The translations under genes were made by a program, and so were the position numbers. The notes beneath the pieces were generated by a model that was not told the DNA's origin, did not search any database, and saw nothing but the letters and a program-made list of their open reading frames with translations. Positions 45,427 through 54,222 of a stretch of 64,000 nucleotides of DNA are shown in pieces. The stretch is from Polynucleobacter sphagniphilus. GTDB lineage: Bacteria; Pseudomonadota; Gammaproteobacteria; Burkholderiales; Burkholderiaceae. How positions within the stretch are numbered: the first letter of the stretch is position 1; the number at the start of each line of letters is the position of its first letter. The DNA is taken from NCBI RefSeq assembly GCF_001953355.1, contig NZ_MPIY01000002.1, positions 185,158 through 249,157 on the forward strand, read 5' to 3'.

Positions 45427-47160
45427 ATGTCACTTGAACGTCGTGATTTTTTAAAGGCGCTAGCAATAGCCTCGGCGGGTGGACTTAGTCTTCATTCTAA
45501 TTTTGCCTCGGCGCAGCAGACGGCGAATGCTTTCTACGAATTACCGCGCTTTGGTAATGTGCATCTTCTTCACTTTACCGATTGTCATGCACAACTATTG
45601 CCCGTGTACTTTCGAGAGCCTAATGTCAATATTGGAGTTGGCTCTCAAAAGGGCAAAACGCCCCACTTAGTAGGTGAGTATTTCTTAAAAGCGAACAATA
45701 TTCCTGCTGGGACAAAAGATGCGTACGCGTTTACATATTTAAATTTTGATGCTGCTGCCCAGCACTATGGTCGTATGGGGGGCTTTGCTCATTTATCAAC
45801 CCTGATTCAACAAATCAAGGCCAATAGACCAGGATCCTTGCTTCTGGATGGTGGTGATACATGGCAAGGCTCTGCTACCGCCCTTTGGACTAAGGGTCAG
45901 GACATGGTCGACGCCTCTTTACTGCTCGGGGTTGATATTATGACGGCCCATTGGGAGATGACTTTAGGTGAAAACCGAGTTCTTGAGATAGTCGAAAAAG
46001 ATTTTCAAAACAAGATTTCTTTTCTTGCGCAGAATATTAAAACTACTGATTTTGGGGATGATGTTTTTACACCTTTCGTAATTCGCGAGATGAATGGCGT
46101 TCCTGTTGCCATTATTGGTCAAGCTTTTCCGTATACGCCCGTGGCAAATCCTCGCTACTTTACCCCGAACTGGACATTTGGTATTCAAGAGTCTAATTTA
46201 CAAAAGACGATTGATTTAGCCAGATCCCAGGGTGCTAAAGTCGTTGTTTTACTATCTCATAATGGGATGGACGTAGATCTTAAGTTGGCATCCCGAGTTC
46301 GCGGCATAGATGCCATCTTGGGTGGTCATACTCATGATGGCGTACCTATTCCCGTTCAGGTGAGGAATGCTGGCGGCACTACTTTAGTAACCAATGCTGG
46401 CTCTAATGGTAAATTTCTTGGGGTATTGGATTTTGACGTGAAGGGTGGGCATGTTGTCGATTTTCAATACAAACTACTTCCCGTTTTTTCTGATCTATTG
46501 CCTGCAGATCCTCGCATGTCTAGACTTATCGAGCGGGTTCGCCAGCCCTATGAATCAGTGCTTAGCGAACCACTGGCCGTAACGCAAGAATTACTTTATA
46601 GGCGTGGTAACTTTAATGGCAGTTTTGATCAAGTGATCTTGGATGGCTTATTAACGCAAAAGAATGCTGAAATCGCCTTTTCGCCTGGTTTTCGATGGGG
46701 TACAACGCTCTTACCAGGACAGGTTGTTACTATGGAAAACCTCATGGATCAAACGGCCATTACTTATCCATACACCACCAATTCATTAATGAGTGGGCAA
46801 ACCATCAAGACCATACTGGAAGATGTTGCTGACAATTTGTTCAATCCAGATCCCTACTACCAGCAAGGTGGCGATATGGTGCGAGTAGGGGGCCTGAATT
46901 ACGCAATTGATCCCAATGCATCTATGGGAAATCGTATATCTGATATGCGACTAAATGGAACTCTACTTGATCCTCATAAGTCCTATCGCGTTGCTGGGTG
47001 GGCCCCGGTAAGCGAGGATGCTGATATGAGGGATGGCGAAGCTATTTGGGATTTAATGCGGAGACATTTAAAAGAAGTGAAAGTAATTGAAGAAAGCAAA
47101 TTAAACGAGCCGCTTATTAAAGGCGTTAAAAATAATCCAGGAATTGAATCCTTGATTTGA
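45427..47160 (+). CDS. soxB: Thiosulfohydrolase SoxB
   Basis: SoxB hydrolyses the terminal sulfonate from SoxY-bound thiosulfate as sulfate, using two manganese ions. A twin-arginine signal (residues 1-29, RRDFLK at 5-10) sends it folded to the periplasm. 'LHFTDCHAQLLPV', 'LDGGDTWQGSATA', 'LLSHNGMDVD' and 'AILGGHTHDGVPIP' are the metal ligands of the 5'-nucleotidase-like fold. The length of 577 is full. Last of the five sox genes. Confidence 0.96.
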   Translation: MSLERRDFLKALAIASAGGLSLHSNFASAQQTANAFYELPRFGNVHLLHFTDCHAQLLPVYFREPNVNIGVGSQKGKTPHLVGEYFLKANNIPAGTKDAYAFTYLNFDAAAQHYGRMGGFAHLSTLIQQIKANRPGSLLLDGGDTWQGSATALWTKGQDMVDASLLLGVDIMTAHWEMTLGENRVLEIVEKDFQNKISFLAQNIKTTDFGDDVFTPFVIREMNGVPVAIIGQAFPYTPVANPRYFTPNWTFGIQESNLQKTIDLARSQGAKVVVLLSHNGMDVDLKLASRVRGIDAILGGHTHDGVPIPVQVRNAGGTTLVTNAGSNGKFLGVLDFDVKGGHVVDFQYKLLPVFSDLLPADPRMSRLIERVRQPYESVLSEPLAVTQELLYRRGNFNGSFDQVILDGLLTQKNAEIAFSPGFRWGTTLLPGQVVTMENLMDQTAITYPYTTNSLMSGQTIKTILEDVADNLFNPDPYYQQGGDMVRVGGLNYAIDPNASMGNRISDMRLNGTLLDPHKSYRVAGWAPVSEDADMRDGEAIWDLMRRHLKEVKVIEESKLNEPLIKGVKNNPGIESLI

Positions 47161-47170
47161 TATCTACATA

Positions 47171-47608
47171 ATGATGAAAAAGTTAAAGTTAATTGTTACT
47201 TTTATAGCGTTGGTATTGGCATCCACACTATGCATTGATGCCGCTAATGCTCAGACTAAAGTGGTTTACCACATTGATGACGCACAATCACAGGGCTTAA
47301 AGGGCCTTAGAAATATTCGCAATCACCTTGACACATCACCCGACACTGTAATTATTGTCGTGACCCATGCTGCTGGGGTTGATATGTTGATTGAGGGTGC
47401 TAAAGATAAAAAAAATGGGGTTGAATACGCGCCTCTAGTCGCAGCCCTAAAGTCACGCGGTGTGCAGTTTGAGGTTTGTGAAATTACGATGAAAAATCGC
47501 GGCCTGAATAGGAGTCAATTTATTCTCGATGCGGACTTTACGCCTTCTGGTGTTGTTCGAGTTGCTGATTTGCAATTTCAGGAGCATTACGCCTATATCA
47601 AGCCATAA
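47171..47608 (+). CDS. Exported DsrE/DsrF-like protein
   Basis: The 145-residue precursor has a Sec signal peptide (1-27, ending ANA) and a DsrE-type Rossmann-like domain ('KVVYHIDDAQSQGLKGLRNI', 'VIIVVTHAAGVDMLI'). The mature protein has a single cysteine, Cys103 in 'VQFEVCEITMKNRGL', the position used by DsrE proteins for sulfur transfer. It follows soxB by ten bases, so a periplasmic sulfur-carrier role next to SoxYZ is likely (inference). It is not a cytoplasmic DsrEFH subunit. Confidence 0.85.
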   Translation: MMKKLKLIVTFIALVLASTLCIDAANAQTKVVYHIDDAQSQGLKGLRNIRNHLDTSPDTVIIVVTHAAGVDMLIEGAKDKKNGVEYAPLVAALKSRGVQFEVCEITMKNRGLNRSQFILDADFTPSGVVRVADLQFQEHYAYIKP

Positions 47609-47613
47609 GATCG

Positions 47614-47619
47614 TAAAAT
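47614..47619 (+). promoter_or_regulatory. Putative -10 element of yeeE (leaderless)
   Basis: TAAAAT ends six bases before the ATG at 47626. The six bases AGGCGG touch the start codon and are too close to act as a normal Shine-Dalgarno sequence. Confidence 0.35.
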
Positions 47620-47625
47620 AGGCGG

Positions 47626-48747
47626 ATGAATAACCTTGATATAGCTAACCTAAGTCATTATGCTCTTTTGGCGACTTTTTTTGTAACTGTGCTGCTTGGT
47701 GCTGTGATGCAGAGAACCAGTTTTTGCACAATGGGTGCCATTTCTGATTTTCTGGTTATGTCCGATTTAACTCGGGTTCGCCAGTGGGCGCTAGCGATTG
47801 GCGTCGCAATTATTGGCGTATTTATTCTCTCTTCATTGAGTCTAATTGATACTGGTAAAACAATTTACACCAGCTCCCGCCTCTTATACCTCTCAATTAT
47901 TGTGGGTAGTATCTGCTTTGGTTTTGGGATGGTTTTGGCTTCAGGCTGTGGAAGTAAAACGCTGATACGAATAGGCGGTGGAAATCTAAAGTCTGTAGTG
48001 GTATTTTTTGTGCTCGGCCTAAGCGCATATATGACTTTACGCGGCTTCTTGGCCGTGTTTAGAGCGAACTTCCTAGACAGTGTTTTTATTGTTTTAAATA
48101 CAAATCAAGATCTACCAAGTATTTTTGCTGCTCAGTTTGGCGTTGATCGTGGGTTGATGCACCTTTTTATTGCCTTGGCGATTGGGGGGTTATGTGTTTT
48201 ATTTGCACTGCTCAAGAAATCGTTTTGGACCTTCGATAATCTTTTAGCAGGCCTAATGGTTGGTTTCGCTATCTGCTCAATCTGGTGGATCTCTGGCTAC
48301 ATCGCCCATGTAGCAGAAGATCCCAATACACTCGAGGAAGTTTTTTTAGCGACCAATTCTGGCAAGATGGAAAGCCTGTCATTCGTCTCTCCATATGCCT
48401 ACACCTTAGATTGGCTAATGATGTATAGCGATACATCAAAAGTTTTAACTATTGGAATTGTTGCTGTAGCCGGGATGATTTCTGGTTCAGCTATTTATGC
48501 TTTAGCAAGTAATACATTTCGATGGGAGACTTTTGCAAACACAGAAGATACTGCAAATCATCTAGTAGGGGCGGCTTTAATGGGTTTTGGCGGCATCACT
48601 GCACTAGGCTGCACCATTGGCCAAGGTCTCAGCGGGATTTCTACCTTGGCATTAGGATCCTTTATTGCTATGCCCGGTTTTGTACTCGGCGCCTATTTAG
48701 CCTTAAGATATCTACAGTATCGACTAGCTCCAAATCCTTGCAACTAG
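47626..48747 (+). CDS. YeeE/YedE (TsuA-like) sulfur-compound transporter, full length
   Basis: This 373-residue membrane protein has about nine or ten helices in two repeats. Three cysteines fall at the conserved positions described for the thiosulfate importer TsuA: Cys34 ('QRTSFCTMGAISDF'), Cys108 ('ASGCGSKTLIR') and Cys329 ('GCTIGQGLSG'). Thiosulfate or a related reduced sulfur anion is the likely substrate given the sox context. Some YedE homologues are linked to selenium instead. It lies 17 bases after the DsrE-like gene. Confidence 0.9.
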   Translation: MNNLDIANLSHYALLATFFVTVLLGAVMQRTSFCTMGAISDFLVMSDLTRVRQWALAIGVAIIGVFILSSLSLIDTGKTIYTSSRLLYLSIIVGSICFGFGMVLASGCGSKTLIRIGGGNLKSVVVFFVLGLSAYMTLRGFLAVFRANFLDSVFIVLNTNQDLPSIFAAQFGVDRGLMHLFIALAIGGLCVLFALLKKSFWTFDNLLAGLMVGFAICSIWWISGYIAHVAEDPNTLEEVFLATNSGKMESLSFVSPYAYTLDWLMMYSDTSKVLTIGIVAVAGMISGSAIYALASNTFRWETFANTEDTANHLVGAALMGFGGITALGCTIGQGLSGISTLALGSFIAMPGFVLGAYLALRYLQYRLAPNPCN

Positions 48748-48772
48748 CTTCCTATTTTTGAATGGAATAGAC

Positions 48773-49210
48773 ATGCAGATTGATTGGTTTAGCTTCACCC
48801 CTGGTCCAGCCTTATTAGGAGGTGCCATCCTTGGCCTTGCTGTAGCACTATATGTTTTACTACATGGCCGAATTTTGGGCATTAGCGGCATTGTTTCTGG
48901 ATTACTTAGGCCGCAAGCGGGTGATTTGACCTGGCGTTTCAGCATTATTTTGGGCTTAATATCAGCTCCTTTTTGGGGTGCATTATTGTTTGATTTGCAT
49001 CCACTTGCCGTTATTGATGCAGACTGGAAAATGATTATTCTCGCCGGCTTATTAGTTGGATTCGGCTCCCATTATGGGTCGGGCTGCACAAGTGGTCACG
49101 GTATTTGCGGTCTTTCCCGCCTTTCTCCCCACTCTGTCCTTGCAACACTAATATTTATGTTTTCAGGTTTTGTCACTGTTTACATTACACGCCATATATT
49201 AGGCATTTAA
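48773..49210 (+). CDS. YeeE/YedE half-transporter, N-terminal-type subunit
   Basis: This 145-residue membrane protein corresponds to one half of a YeeE transporter. The key motif 'GSHYGSGCTSGHGICGLSRLS' lies near residues 93-112 and supplies the cysteines. It pairs with the following gene, one base away, so the two together form a full permease. ATG 48773 follows GGAA and is preferred to the TTG at 48758. Confidence 0.88.
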   Translation: MQIDWFSFTPGPALLGGAILGLAVALYVLLHGRILGISGIVSGLLRPQAGDLTWRFSIILGLISAPFWGALLFDLHPLAVIDADWKMIILAGLLVGFGSHYGSGCTSGHGICGLSRLSPHSVLATLIFMFSGFVTVYITRHILGI

Positions 49211-49211
49211 T

Positions 49212-49643
49212 ATGAGAAAACATTTCAACTTATTTAGTCAGTATCTTATTGGTGTTTTATTTGGTTTGGGTTTGATGACTTCAGGAATGACCAATCCAGA
49301 AAAAATCATCAATTTTTTGAATATCACTGGGTTATGGGATCCCTCGCTCTTGTTTGTGATGGTAGGGGCGGTATTGGTTGCGATGGCTGGTTTTTATATT
49401 CAATCTAAGCGTAGCGAGAGTTTCTTCGGCGGGGCTTTACATATACCAAGGCGGCGTGACATTACCAAACCTTTAGTCATTGGCGCATTTATTTTTGGGC
49501 TTGGCTGGGGTCTTGCGGGCTTTTGTCCTGGTCCAGCGATTGTTTCACTTGGAGCCATGCGAATAAAAGCGTTTATTTTTGTTGTTGCGATGTTAGCTGG
49601 CATGGAGATTTGTGAGCGTTTTTTCACAAATAACCATTCGTAA
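49212..49643 (+). CDS. YeeE/YedE half-transporter, C-terminal-type subunit (DUF6691)
   Basis: The 143-residue partner of the preceding half-transporter. It opens with 'LFSQYLIGVLFGLGLMTSGMTNP' and carries 'FGLGWGLAGFCPGPAIVSLG' with a conserved cysteine near residue 104. The family name DUF6691 is from memory. The split pair next to a full-length paralogue gives the island two parallel sulfur importers. Confidence 0.87.
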   Translation: MRKHFNLFSQYLIGVLFGLGLMTSGMTNPEKIINFLNITGLWDPSLLFVMVGAVLVAMAGFYIQSKRSESFFGGALHIPRRRDITKPLVIGAFIFGLGWGLAGFCPGPAIVSLGAMRIKAFIFVVAMLAGMEICERFFTNNHS

Positions 49644-49692
49644 GCTTACTTTAGAATAACAGTAATCACCCTATAAAAATTGAGGAAAGTAA

Positions 49693-50037
49693 ATGAGTGT
49701 CGCTATTGCAAGTCACAATGATTTATTTGGAACTGCAGGTCAGATATCAGTTGAGCACCTAGCTGAAATTGCTGCACTTGGATATAAGAGCGTGATTAAT
49801 AATCGACCAGATTATGAGGGTGGCCCAGATCAACCTGCAAGTGATGAACTTCAAGTTCAGGCTGAGGCGCTAGGATTACATTACGCTTATTTGCCAGTGA
49901 TTAGCGGCTCTCTAGCTCCCAATCAGATTGTTGAAATGGCGCACTTACTTAAAACTATGCCTGCTCCCATTCTGGCCTTTTGCCGCTCAGGAGCGCGTTC
50001 AAGTAATCTCTATCAACTTGCATTACAAATTCGTTAA
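49693..50037 (+). CDS. TIGR01244-family sulfurtransferase/phosphatase-like protein
   Basis: A 114-residue cytoplasmic protein of the DUF442/TIGR01244 family, which has a dual-specificity-phosphatase/rhodanese-like fold. The P-loop with the catalytic cysteine is intact: CRSGARS at 97-103. Relatives are fused to persulfide dioxygenases or act with sulfide:quinone oxidoreductase, so persulfide transfer is a likely role. A GAGGAAAG ribosome site is present. It ends the sulfur island. Confidence 0.87.
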   Translation: MSVAIASHNDLFGTAGQISVEHLAEIAALGYKSVINNRPDYEGGPDQPASDELQVQAEALGLHYAYLPVISGSLAPNQIVEMAHLLKTMPAPILAFCRSGARSSNLYQLALQIR

Positions 50038-50046
50038 GGCAATTTC

Positions 50047-50466
50047 ATGCGTATAGATATCCCAGAAGAAAAAAGGCTGGTGCATGAAATGCGGATGCCG
50101 ATACGCTGGGGTGACATGGATGCCTTTGGGCATGTCAACAATACCGTTTTTTTTCGGTATATGGAACAAGCCCGAGTTGAATGGATAGAATCACTAGGCT
50201 TTGGTATTCAGATTGATAAAACGGCCATGTTGATGGTTAATGGCTTTTGCAATTTCTATCAACAGCTCAATTACCCCGGTGAGCTGGTATTAAAAACCTA
50301 TATTGGAGCAATAGGAAAATCCAGTGTTGATATGTACACAACGATGGCCCTTGTTACTAATGAAACGCAATTGGTTGCAGCTGGAGGTGCAACCATGGTT
50401 TGTGTTGATTTACAAACCAATAAATCCATTCCGTGGCCAAACGTTGTACTCCAAAAAATTGCATAG
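50047..50466 (+). CDS. Acyl-CoA thioesterase, 4-hydroxybenzoyl-CoA thioesterase type (hotdog fold)
   Basis: The 139-residue protein carries 'RWGDMDAFGHVNNTVFFRYMEQARVEW', split here as the Asp-containing 'DMDAFGHVNN' and the following 'RYMEQARVEW', the signature of the YbgC/4HBT group. The acyl chain specificity is unknown. It lies nine bases after the TIGR01244 gene with an AAGG site and ten bases before mnmH. Confidence 0.9.
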   Translation: MRIDIPEEKRLVHEMRMPIRWGDMDAFGHVNNTVFFRYMEQARVEWIESLGFGIQIDKTAMLMVNGFCNFYQQLNYPGELVLKTYIGAIGKSSVDMYTTMALVTNETQLVAAGGATMVCVDLQTNKSIPWPNVVLQKIA

Positions 50467-50475
50467 GATGGCCGT

Positions 50476-51555
50476 TTGCAGTCTAGTAATCCACACATAT
50501 TAAATATTGGTCTTTTTTCCAGCGAGCTGGATCGATACGATGCCGTTATCGATGTTCGCTCTCCAGCTGAATTTGCCTTAGATCATATTCCGGGCGCTTT
50601 AAATTACCCCGTTTTAAATAATGAAGAGCGCGCAGAAATAGGATCTCTCTATAAGCAAGAATCTCCATTTGCCGCAAAAAAACTTGGCGCTGCGCTAGTT
50701 GCTCGCAATATAGCAATGCATCTTGAGAATTCTTTACTGGATTTTCCTCGTGAGTGGCGCCCCTTGATTTATTGCTGGCGAGGCGGAGAACGTAGCGGAG
50801 CTTTCACACACATTCTGAATCGCATTGGCTGGAAAGCCATGCAACTTGAGGGTGGGTATCAAGGGTTTAGACGCACTGTTATTGATGACTTAGAAAAATC
50901 ATCTAAAGAATTTTCTTTTCAAGTGATTTGTGGTATGACGGGCAGTGGCAAAACCCGCATCCTGCAAGACCTGAAATCATTGGGGGCTCAGATACTTGAT
51001 CTGGAGGCTTTGGCCATTCATAGGGGATCTGTGCTGGGTAGCGAACCTAATATCGAGCAACCTACGCAAAAGGGTTTTGAAACCAATCTCTGGAATGCTC
51101 TGCGATCTTTAGATTCCTCGAAAATTGTTTTCGTTGAATCAGAAAGCAAAAAAGTAGGTGGTTTACATATCCCTGATTCGCTGATGGAATCAATTCGCAA
51201 TAGTCAATGTATTGAGTTACGTGCTTCGGTTGCCACGCGAGTTTCGTGGCTCTTGCAGGACTACCATCACTTTCTCTCAGACACTGAAAATTTTAAGCAA
51301 AAGCTAGCTCTGTTAACGTCACGCTATGGAAAGATCCAAATTGAAAAGTGGAGCGCTGCTATAGACGCCAATCAATTTGATGCCTTAGTTCAGGAATTGT
51401 TGGAGGTGCATTATGACCCAGCTTATCAATCCTCAATTAAACGAAATTTTCCGAAGTATGATGAAAACAATTTTGTTGCCTTAGAAAATGACAGCGATAG
51501 CGCCTTTATGGATAGCGCGAGGATGTTATTAGAGAAGGCGGGGGATTTCAAATGA
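50476..51555 (+). CDS. mnmH: tRNA 2-selenouridine / 2-geranylthiouridine synthase
   Basis: MnmH (SelU) geranylates 2-thiouridine at the wobble position and replaces sulfur by selenium from selenophosphate. The N-terminal rhodanese domain has its active Cys100 in 'IYCWRGGERSGAF', and the C-terminal P-loop domain has 'GMTGSGKT' at 153-160. The start is a TTG with AGGA seven bases upstream, which decides it. Its stop overlaps the next ATG by four bases. The selenophosphate synthetase SelD is not in the window. Confidence 0.94.
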   Translation: MQSSNPHILNIGLFSSELDRYDAVIDVRSPAEFALDHIPGALNYPVLNNEERAEIGSLYKQESPFAAKKLGAALVARNIAMHLENSLLDFPREWRPLIYCWRGGERSGAFTHILNRIGWKAMQLEGGYQGFRRTVIDDLEKSSKEFSFQVICGMTGSGKTRILQDLKSLGAQILDLEALAIHRGSVLGSEPNIEQPTQKGFETNLWNALRSLDSSKIVFVESESKKVGGLHIPDSLMESIRNSQCIELRASVATRVSWLLQDYHHFLSDTENFKQKLALLTSRYGKIQIEKWSAAIDANQFDALVQELLEVHYDPAYQSSIKRNFPKYDENNFVALENDSDSAFMDSARMLLEKAGDFK

Positions 51556-52262
51556 GCACGACACGCCGTCATTACCGCTACTACGATCTACTTTTGACTG
51601 CTTTTGTAGTCGTTTTACTGTGCTCTAATTTTATTGGTGCAGGAAAAGCTGCAGTTATTGATTTGCCTTATTTTGGAACCTGTGTCTTTGGTGGTGGGAT
51701 CCTATTTTTTCCTATTGCATATTTCTTTGGCGACGTACTGACTGAGGTATATGGCTATGCCTATGATCGCAGGGCAGTTTGGGCAGGTTTTGCTGCGCTT
51801 GCATTTGCTGCAATCATGGCGCAGATTGTCATTTCATTGCCTGCAGCTCCAGGGGCTTATATGGCTAATTATCAACATGGATTGGAAACGGTCTTTGGTA
51901 ATTCATGGAGAATTGCTCTTGCGTCCATGATCTCCTTCTGGTGTGGTAGCTTCATGAATAGCTTTGTGCTGGCCAAGTTCAAAATATTGACCCATGGTCG
52001 TTTTCTTTGGATGAGAACAATCGGCTCTACAGCCATGGGCGAGTTAATTGATTCCTCCCTCTTTTATATGCTTGCTTTTTACGGTATTTGGCCTACCCAA
52101 GAAGTCATCCAAGTCGCAGCAGCTCAATATGTGCTCAAAACATCCTGGGAGGTCTTAGCTACCCCTCTAACGTATTTCCTTGTGAACTTCCTAAAGCGCA
52201 AAGAAAATGAGGATTATTACGACATTGACACTAATTTCACGCCATTTAGAGTCAAAGTGTAA
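51552..52262 (+). CDS. Queuosine precursor transporter (YhhQ family)
   Basis: The 236-residue inner-membrane protein of the YhhQ/DUF165 family has six helices and imports queuine-precursor bases such as preQ0/preQ1. 'FPIAYFFGDVLTEVYGYAYDRRAVW' spans the family hallmark (F-x-GDxxTExYG) and 'TIGSTAMGELIDSSLFY' is the second signature. It is coupled to mnmH by ATGA, placing two tRNA wobble-base functions in one operon. Confidence 0.92.
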   Translation: MSTTRRHYRYYDLLLTAFVVVLLCSNFIGAGKAAVIDLPYFGTCVFGGGILFFPIAYFFGDVLTEVYGYAYDRRAVWAGFAALAFAAIMAQIVISLPAAPGAYMANYQHGLETVFGNSWRIALASMISFWCGSFMNSFVLAKFKILTHGRFLWMRTIGSTAMGELIDSSLFYMLAFYGIWPTQEVIQVAAAQYVLKTSWEVLATPLTYFLVNFLKRKENEDYYDIDTNFTPFRVKV

Positions 52263-52362
52263 GTTTGGCCGTAAATAGGCCTTAAAACCGTTAAAATAAC
52301 GATCTTTGCCAGCCAATTGCAGGCAGGTAAGATTATTTTTATCAGAAAGTTAGAAACTATCC

Positions 52363-53970
52363 GTGCTGTCCGCATCTAATATCACTATGCAGTTTGGGGC
52401 CAAGCCCTTGTTTGAAAATATCTCCGTGAAGTTTGGCGGCGGAAATCGTTATGGCCTGATTGGGGCAAATGGTTGCGGTAAGTCTACTTTTATGAAAATC
52501 CTAGGTGGTGAGCTTGAGCCTACACATGGAAATATTAGTCTTGATCCTGGTATACGTTTAGGTAAATTACGTCAGGATCAGTTTGCTTATGAAGACGTCA
52601 GGGTTCTTGATGTCGTCATGATGGGGCATGAGGAGATGTGGAAAGCAGCAGCTGAGCGCGATGCGATCTACGCTAATCCAGAAGCTTCAGATGAAGACTA
52701 TATGCGCGCCGCTGAGCTTGAGGGCAAGTACGCTGAATACGGTGGTTATACCGCAGAAGCCAAAGCAGGGGAGCTGCTTTTGGGTATTGGTATTCCAATC
52801 GAGCAGCACAATGGCCCCATGAGTAATGTTGCGCCCGGATGGAAGTTGCGGGTATTACTTGCTCAAGCACTATTTTCAGACCCTGATGTTCTATTGCTAG
52901 ATGAGCCAACCAATAACTTGGATATTCACTCTATTCATTGGTTAGAAGATATCTTGAATGAAATTAAGAGCACGATTGTGATTATTTCTCACGATCGCCA
53001 CTTCTTAAATCAAGTTTGCACACATATGGCTGATATGGACTTCGGCACCTTAAAAGTCTATCCCGGCAATTACGATTCCTATATGCTGGCCTCGGTTCAG
53101 GCTAGGGCCCAACAGTTGAGCTCCAATGTCAAGGCTAAAGAGAAAATTGCTGAGCTACAGGCCTTCGTAGCCCGATTCTCTGCAAATGCTTCTAAAGCGC
53201 GACAAGCAACCTCACGTCAAAAGCAATTAGAGAAGATTGAGATTGCTGAAATTAAGCCCTCTTCACGTCAAAATCCATTTATTCGCTTTGATTCAGAAAA
53301 GAAGTTACACAATATGGCAGTAGAGTGCAATGCGCTTACAAAGTCATTTGACCGAACTATCTTCAAAAACTTTAAGTTAGGTGTGCGCGCCGGCGAAAAG
53401 ATTGCCATTATTGGTCAAAATGGTGCTGGTAAGACTACGTTGTTGAAAACCATATTAAGCAAACGTTTCGAAGGAATTGCTGCCGATAGCGGCGATGTAA
53501 AGTGGGCTGAAAACGCTAAAGTGGGCGTCATGCCACAAGACAATACTGATTTGTTTGCCAAAGATGAAACTTTGATGGATTGGATGAACGCTTGGCGCTA
53601 TAACGGCGACGATGATCAGGTCATTCGGGGCACTCTAGGTCGCTTACTATTTTCTGGTGATGATATTGGTAAATCAGTCAAAGTCCTCTCTGGTGGTGAA
53701 AAGGGAAGGATGATTTGGGGCAAATTAATGCTTCAAAAGTACAACGTCTTGGCAATGGATGAGCCAACCAATCACATGGACATGGAGTCCATCGAAAGCC
53801 TGCAAATTGCGCTTGAGAAATATGAAGGTACCTTGATATTTGTGTCGCACGATCGGGAGTTTGTATCGGCATTAGCAAACCGAATTCTTGAGGTCAAAAT
53901 GGATGGAACCGTGACGGATTATTCCGGCACATATGAAGAGTATTTGCGCAGCCAAGCAATTACCGGCTAA
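52363..53970 (+). CDS. ybiT: ABC-F ATPase, YbiT type
   Basis: ABC-F proteins bind the ribosomal E site and rescue or modulate stalled translation. The 535-residue protein has two ATPase domains: Walker A '[10 protein letters not shown]' and '[10 protein letters not shown]', signatures '[14 protein letters not shown]' and '[16 protein letters not shown]', and DEPTNN/DEPTNH. It matches E. coli YbiT along its length, including '[21 protein letters not shown]' at the start. The start is GTG. A gap of 100 bases upstream holds only a CGTTA-AAA-TAACG mini-palindrome (52289-52301). Confidence 0.94.
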   Translation: MLSASNITMQFGAKPLFENISVKFGGGNRYGLIGANGCGKSTFMKILGGELEPTHGNISLDPGIRLGKLRQDQFAYEDVRVLDVVMMGHEEMWKAAAERDAIYANPEASDEDYMRAAELEGKYAEYGGYTAEAKAGELLLGIGIPIEQHNGPMSNVAPGWKLRVLLAQALFSDPDVLLLDEPTNNLDIHSIHWLEDILNEIKSTIVIISHDRHFLNQVCTHMADMDFGTLKVYPGNYDSYMLASVQARAQQLSSNVKAKEKIAELQAFVARFSANASKARQATSRQKQLEKIEIAEIKPSSRQNPFIRFDSEKKLHNMAVECNALTKSFDRTIFKNFKLGVRAGEKIAIIGQNGAGKTTLLKTILSKRFEGIAADSGDVKWAENAKVGVMPQDNTDLFAKDETLMDWMNAWRYNGDDDQVIRGTLGRLLFSGDDIGKSVKVLSGGEKGRMIWGKLMLQKYNVLAMDEPTNHMDMESIESLQIALEKYEGTLIFVSHDREFVSALANRILEVKMDGTVTDYSGTYEEYLRSQAITG

Positions 53971-53982
53971 AAGGAAATCAAG

Positions 53983-54222
53983 TTAATCCTTGGACTGTCT
54001 TTGGAAGCGCATAGCGGTGCCCTCATCGCGAATGCGTTTCCATACCACTTCTTTCTCCTCTTGACTAAAAAATACCCAGTTGCTCACTTCGTTAAGAGTG
54101 CGTCCGCAACCCTGGCAAATATCATCATATAAGGTTGTACACACCCCAATACAAGGTGAGTCTGAGTCATCATCTCCAGTTGACAATGAATGTGAGCCTG
54201 AATTTGTGTAATCTGTATTCAT
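53983..54222 (-). CDS. DUF1289 domain protein
   Basis: A 79-residue protein with the DUF1289 signature 'SPCIGVCTTLYDDICQGCGRTLNEVSNW': four cysteines that suggest a small metal or Fe-S site, then a helix rich in acidic and basic residues. The role is unknown. Its start overlaps the stop of the GNAT gene by four bases, so it is translated from the gloA-GNAT message. It converges on ybiT with 12 bases between the stops. Confidence 0.85.
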   Translation of the reverse strand: MNTDYTNSGSHSLSTGDDDSDSPCIGVCTTLYDDICQGCGRTLNEVSNWVFFSQEEKEVVWKRIRDEGTAMRFQRQSKD

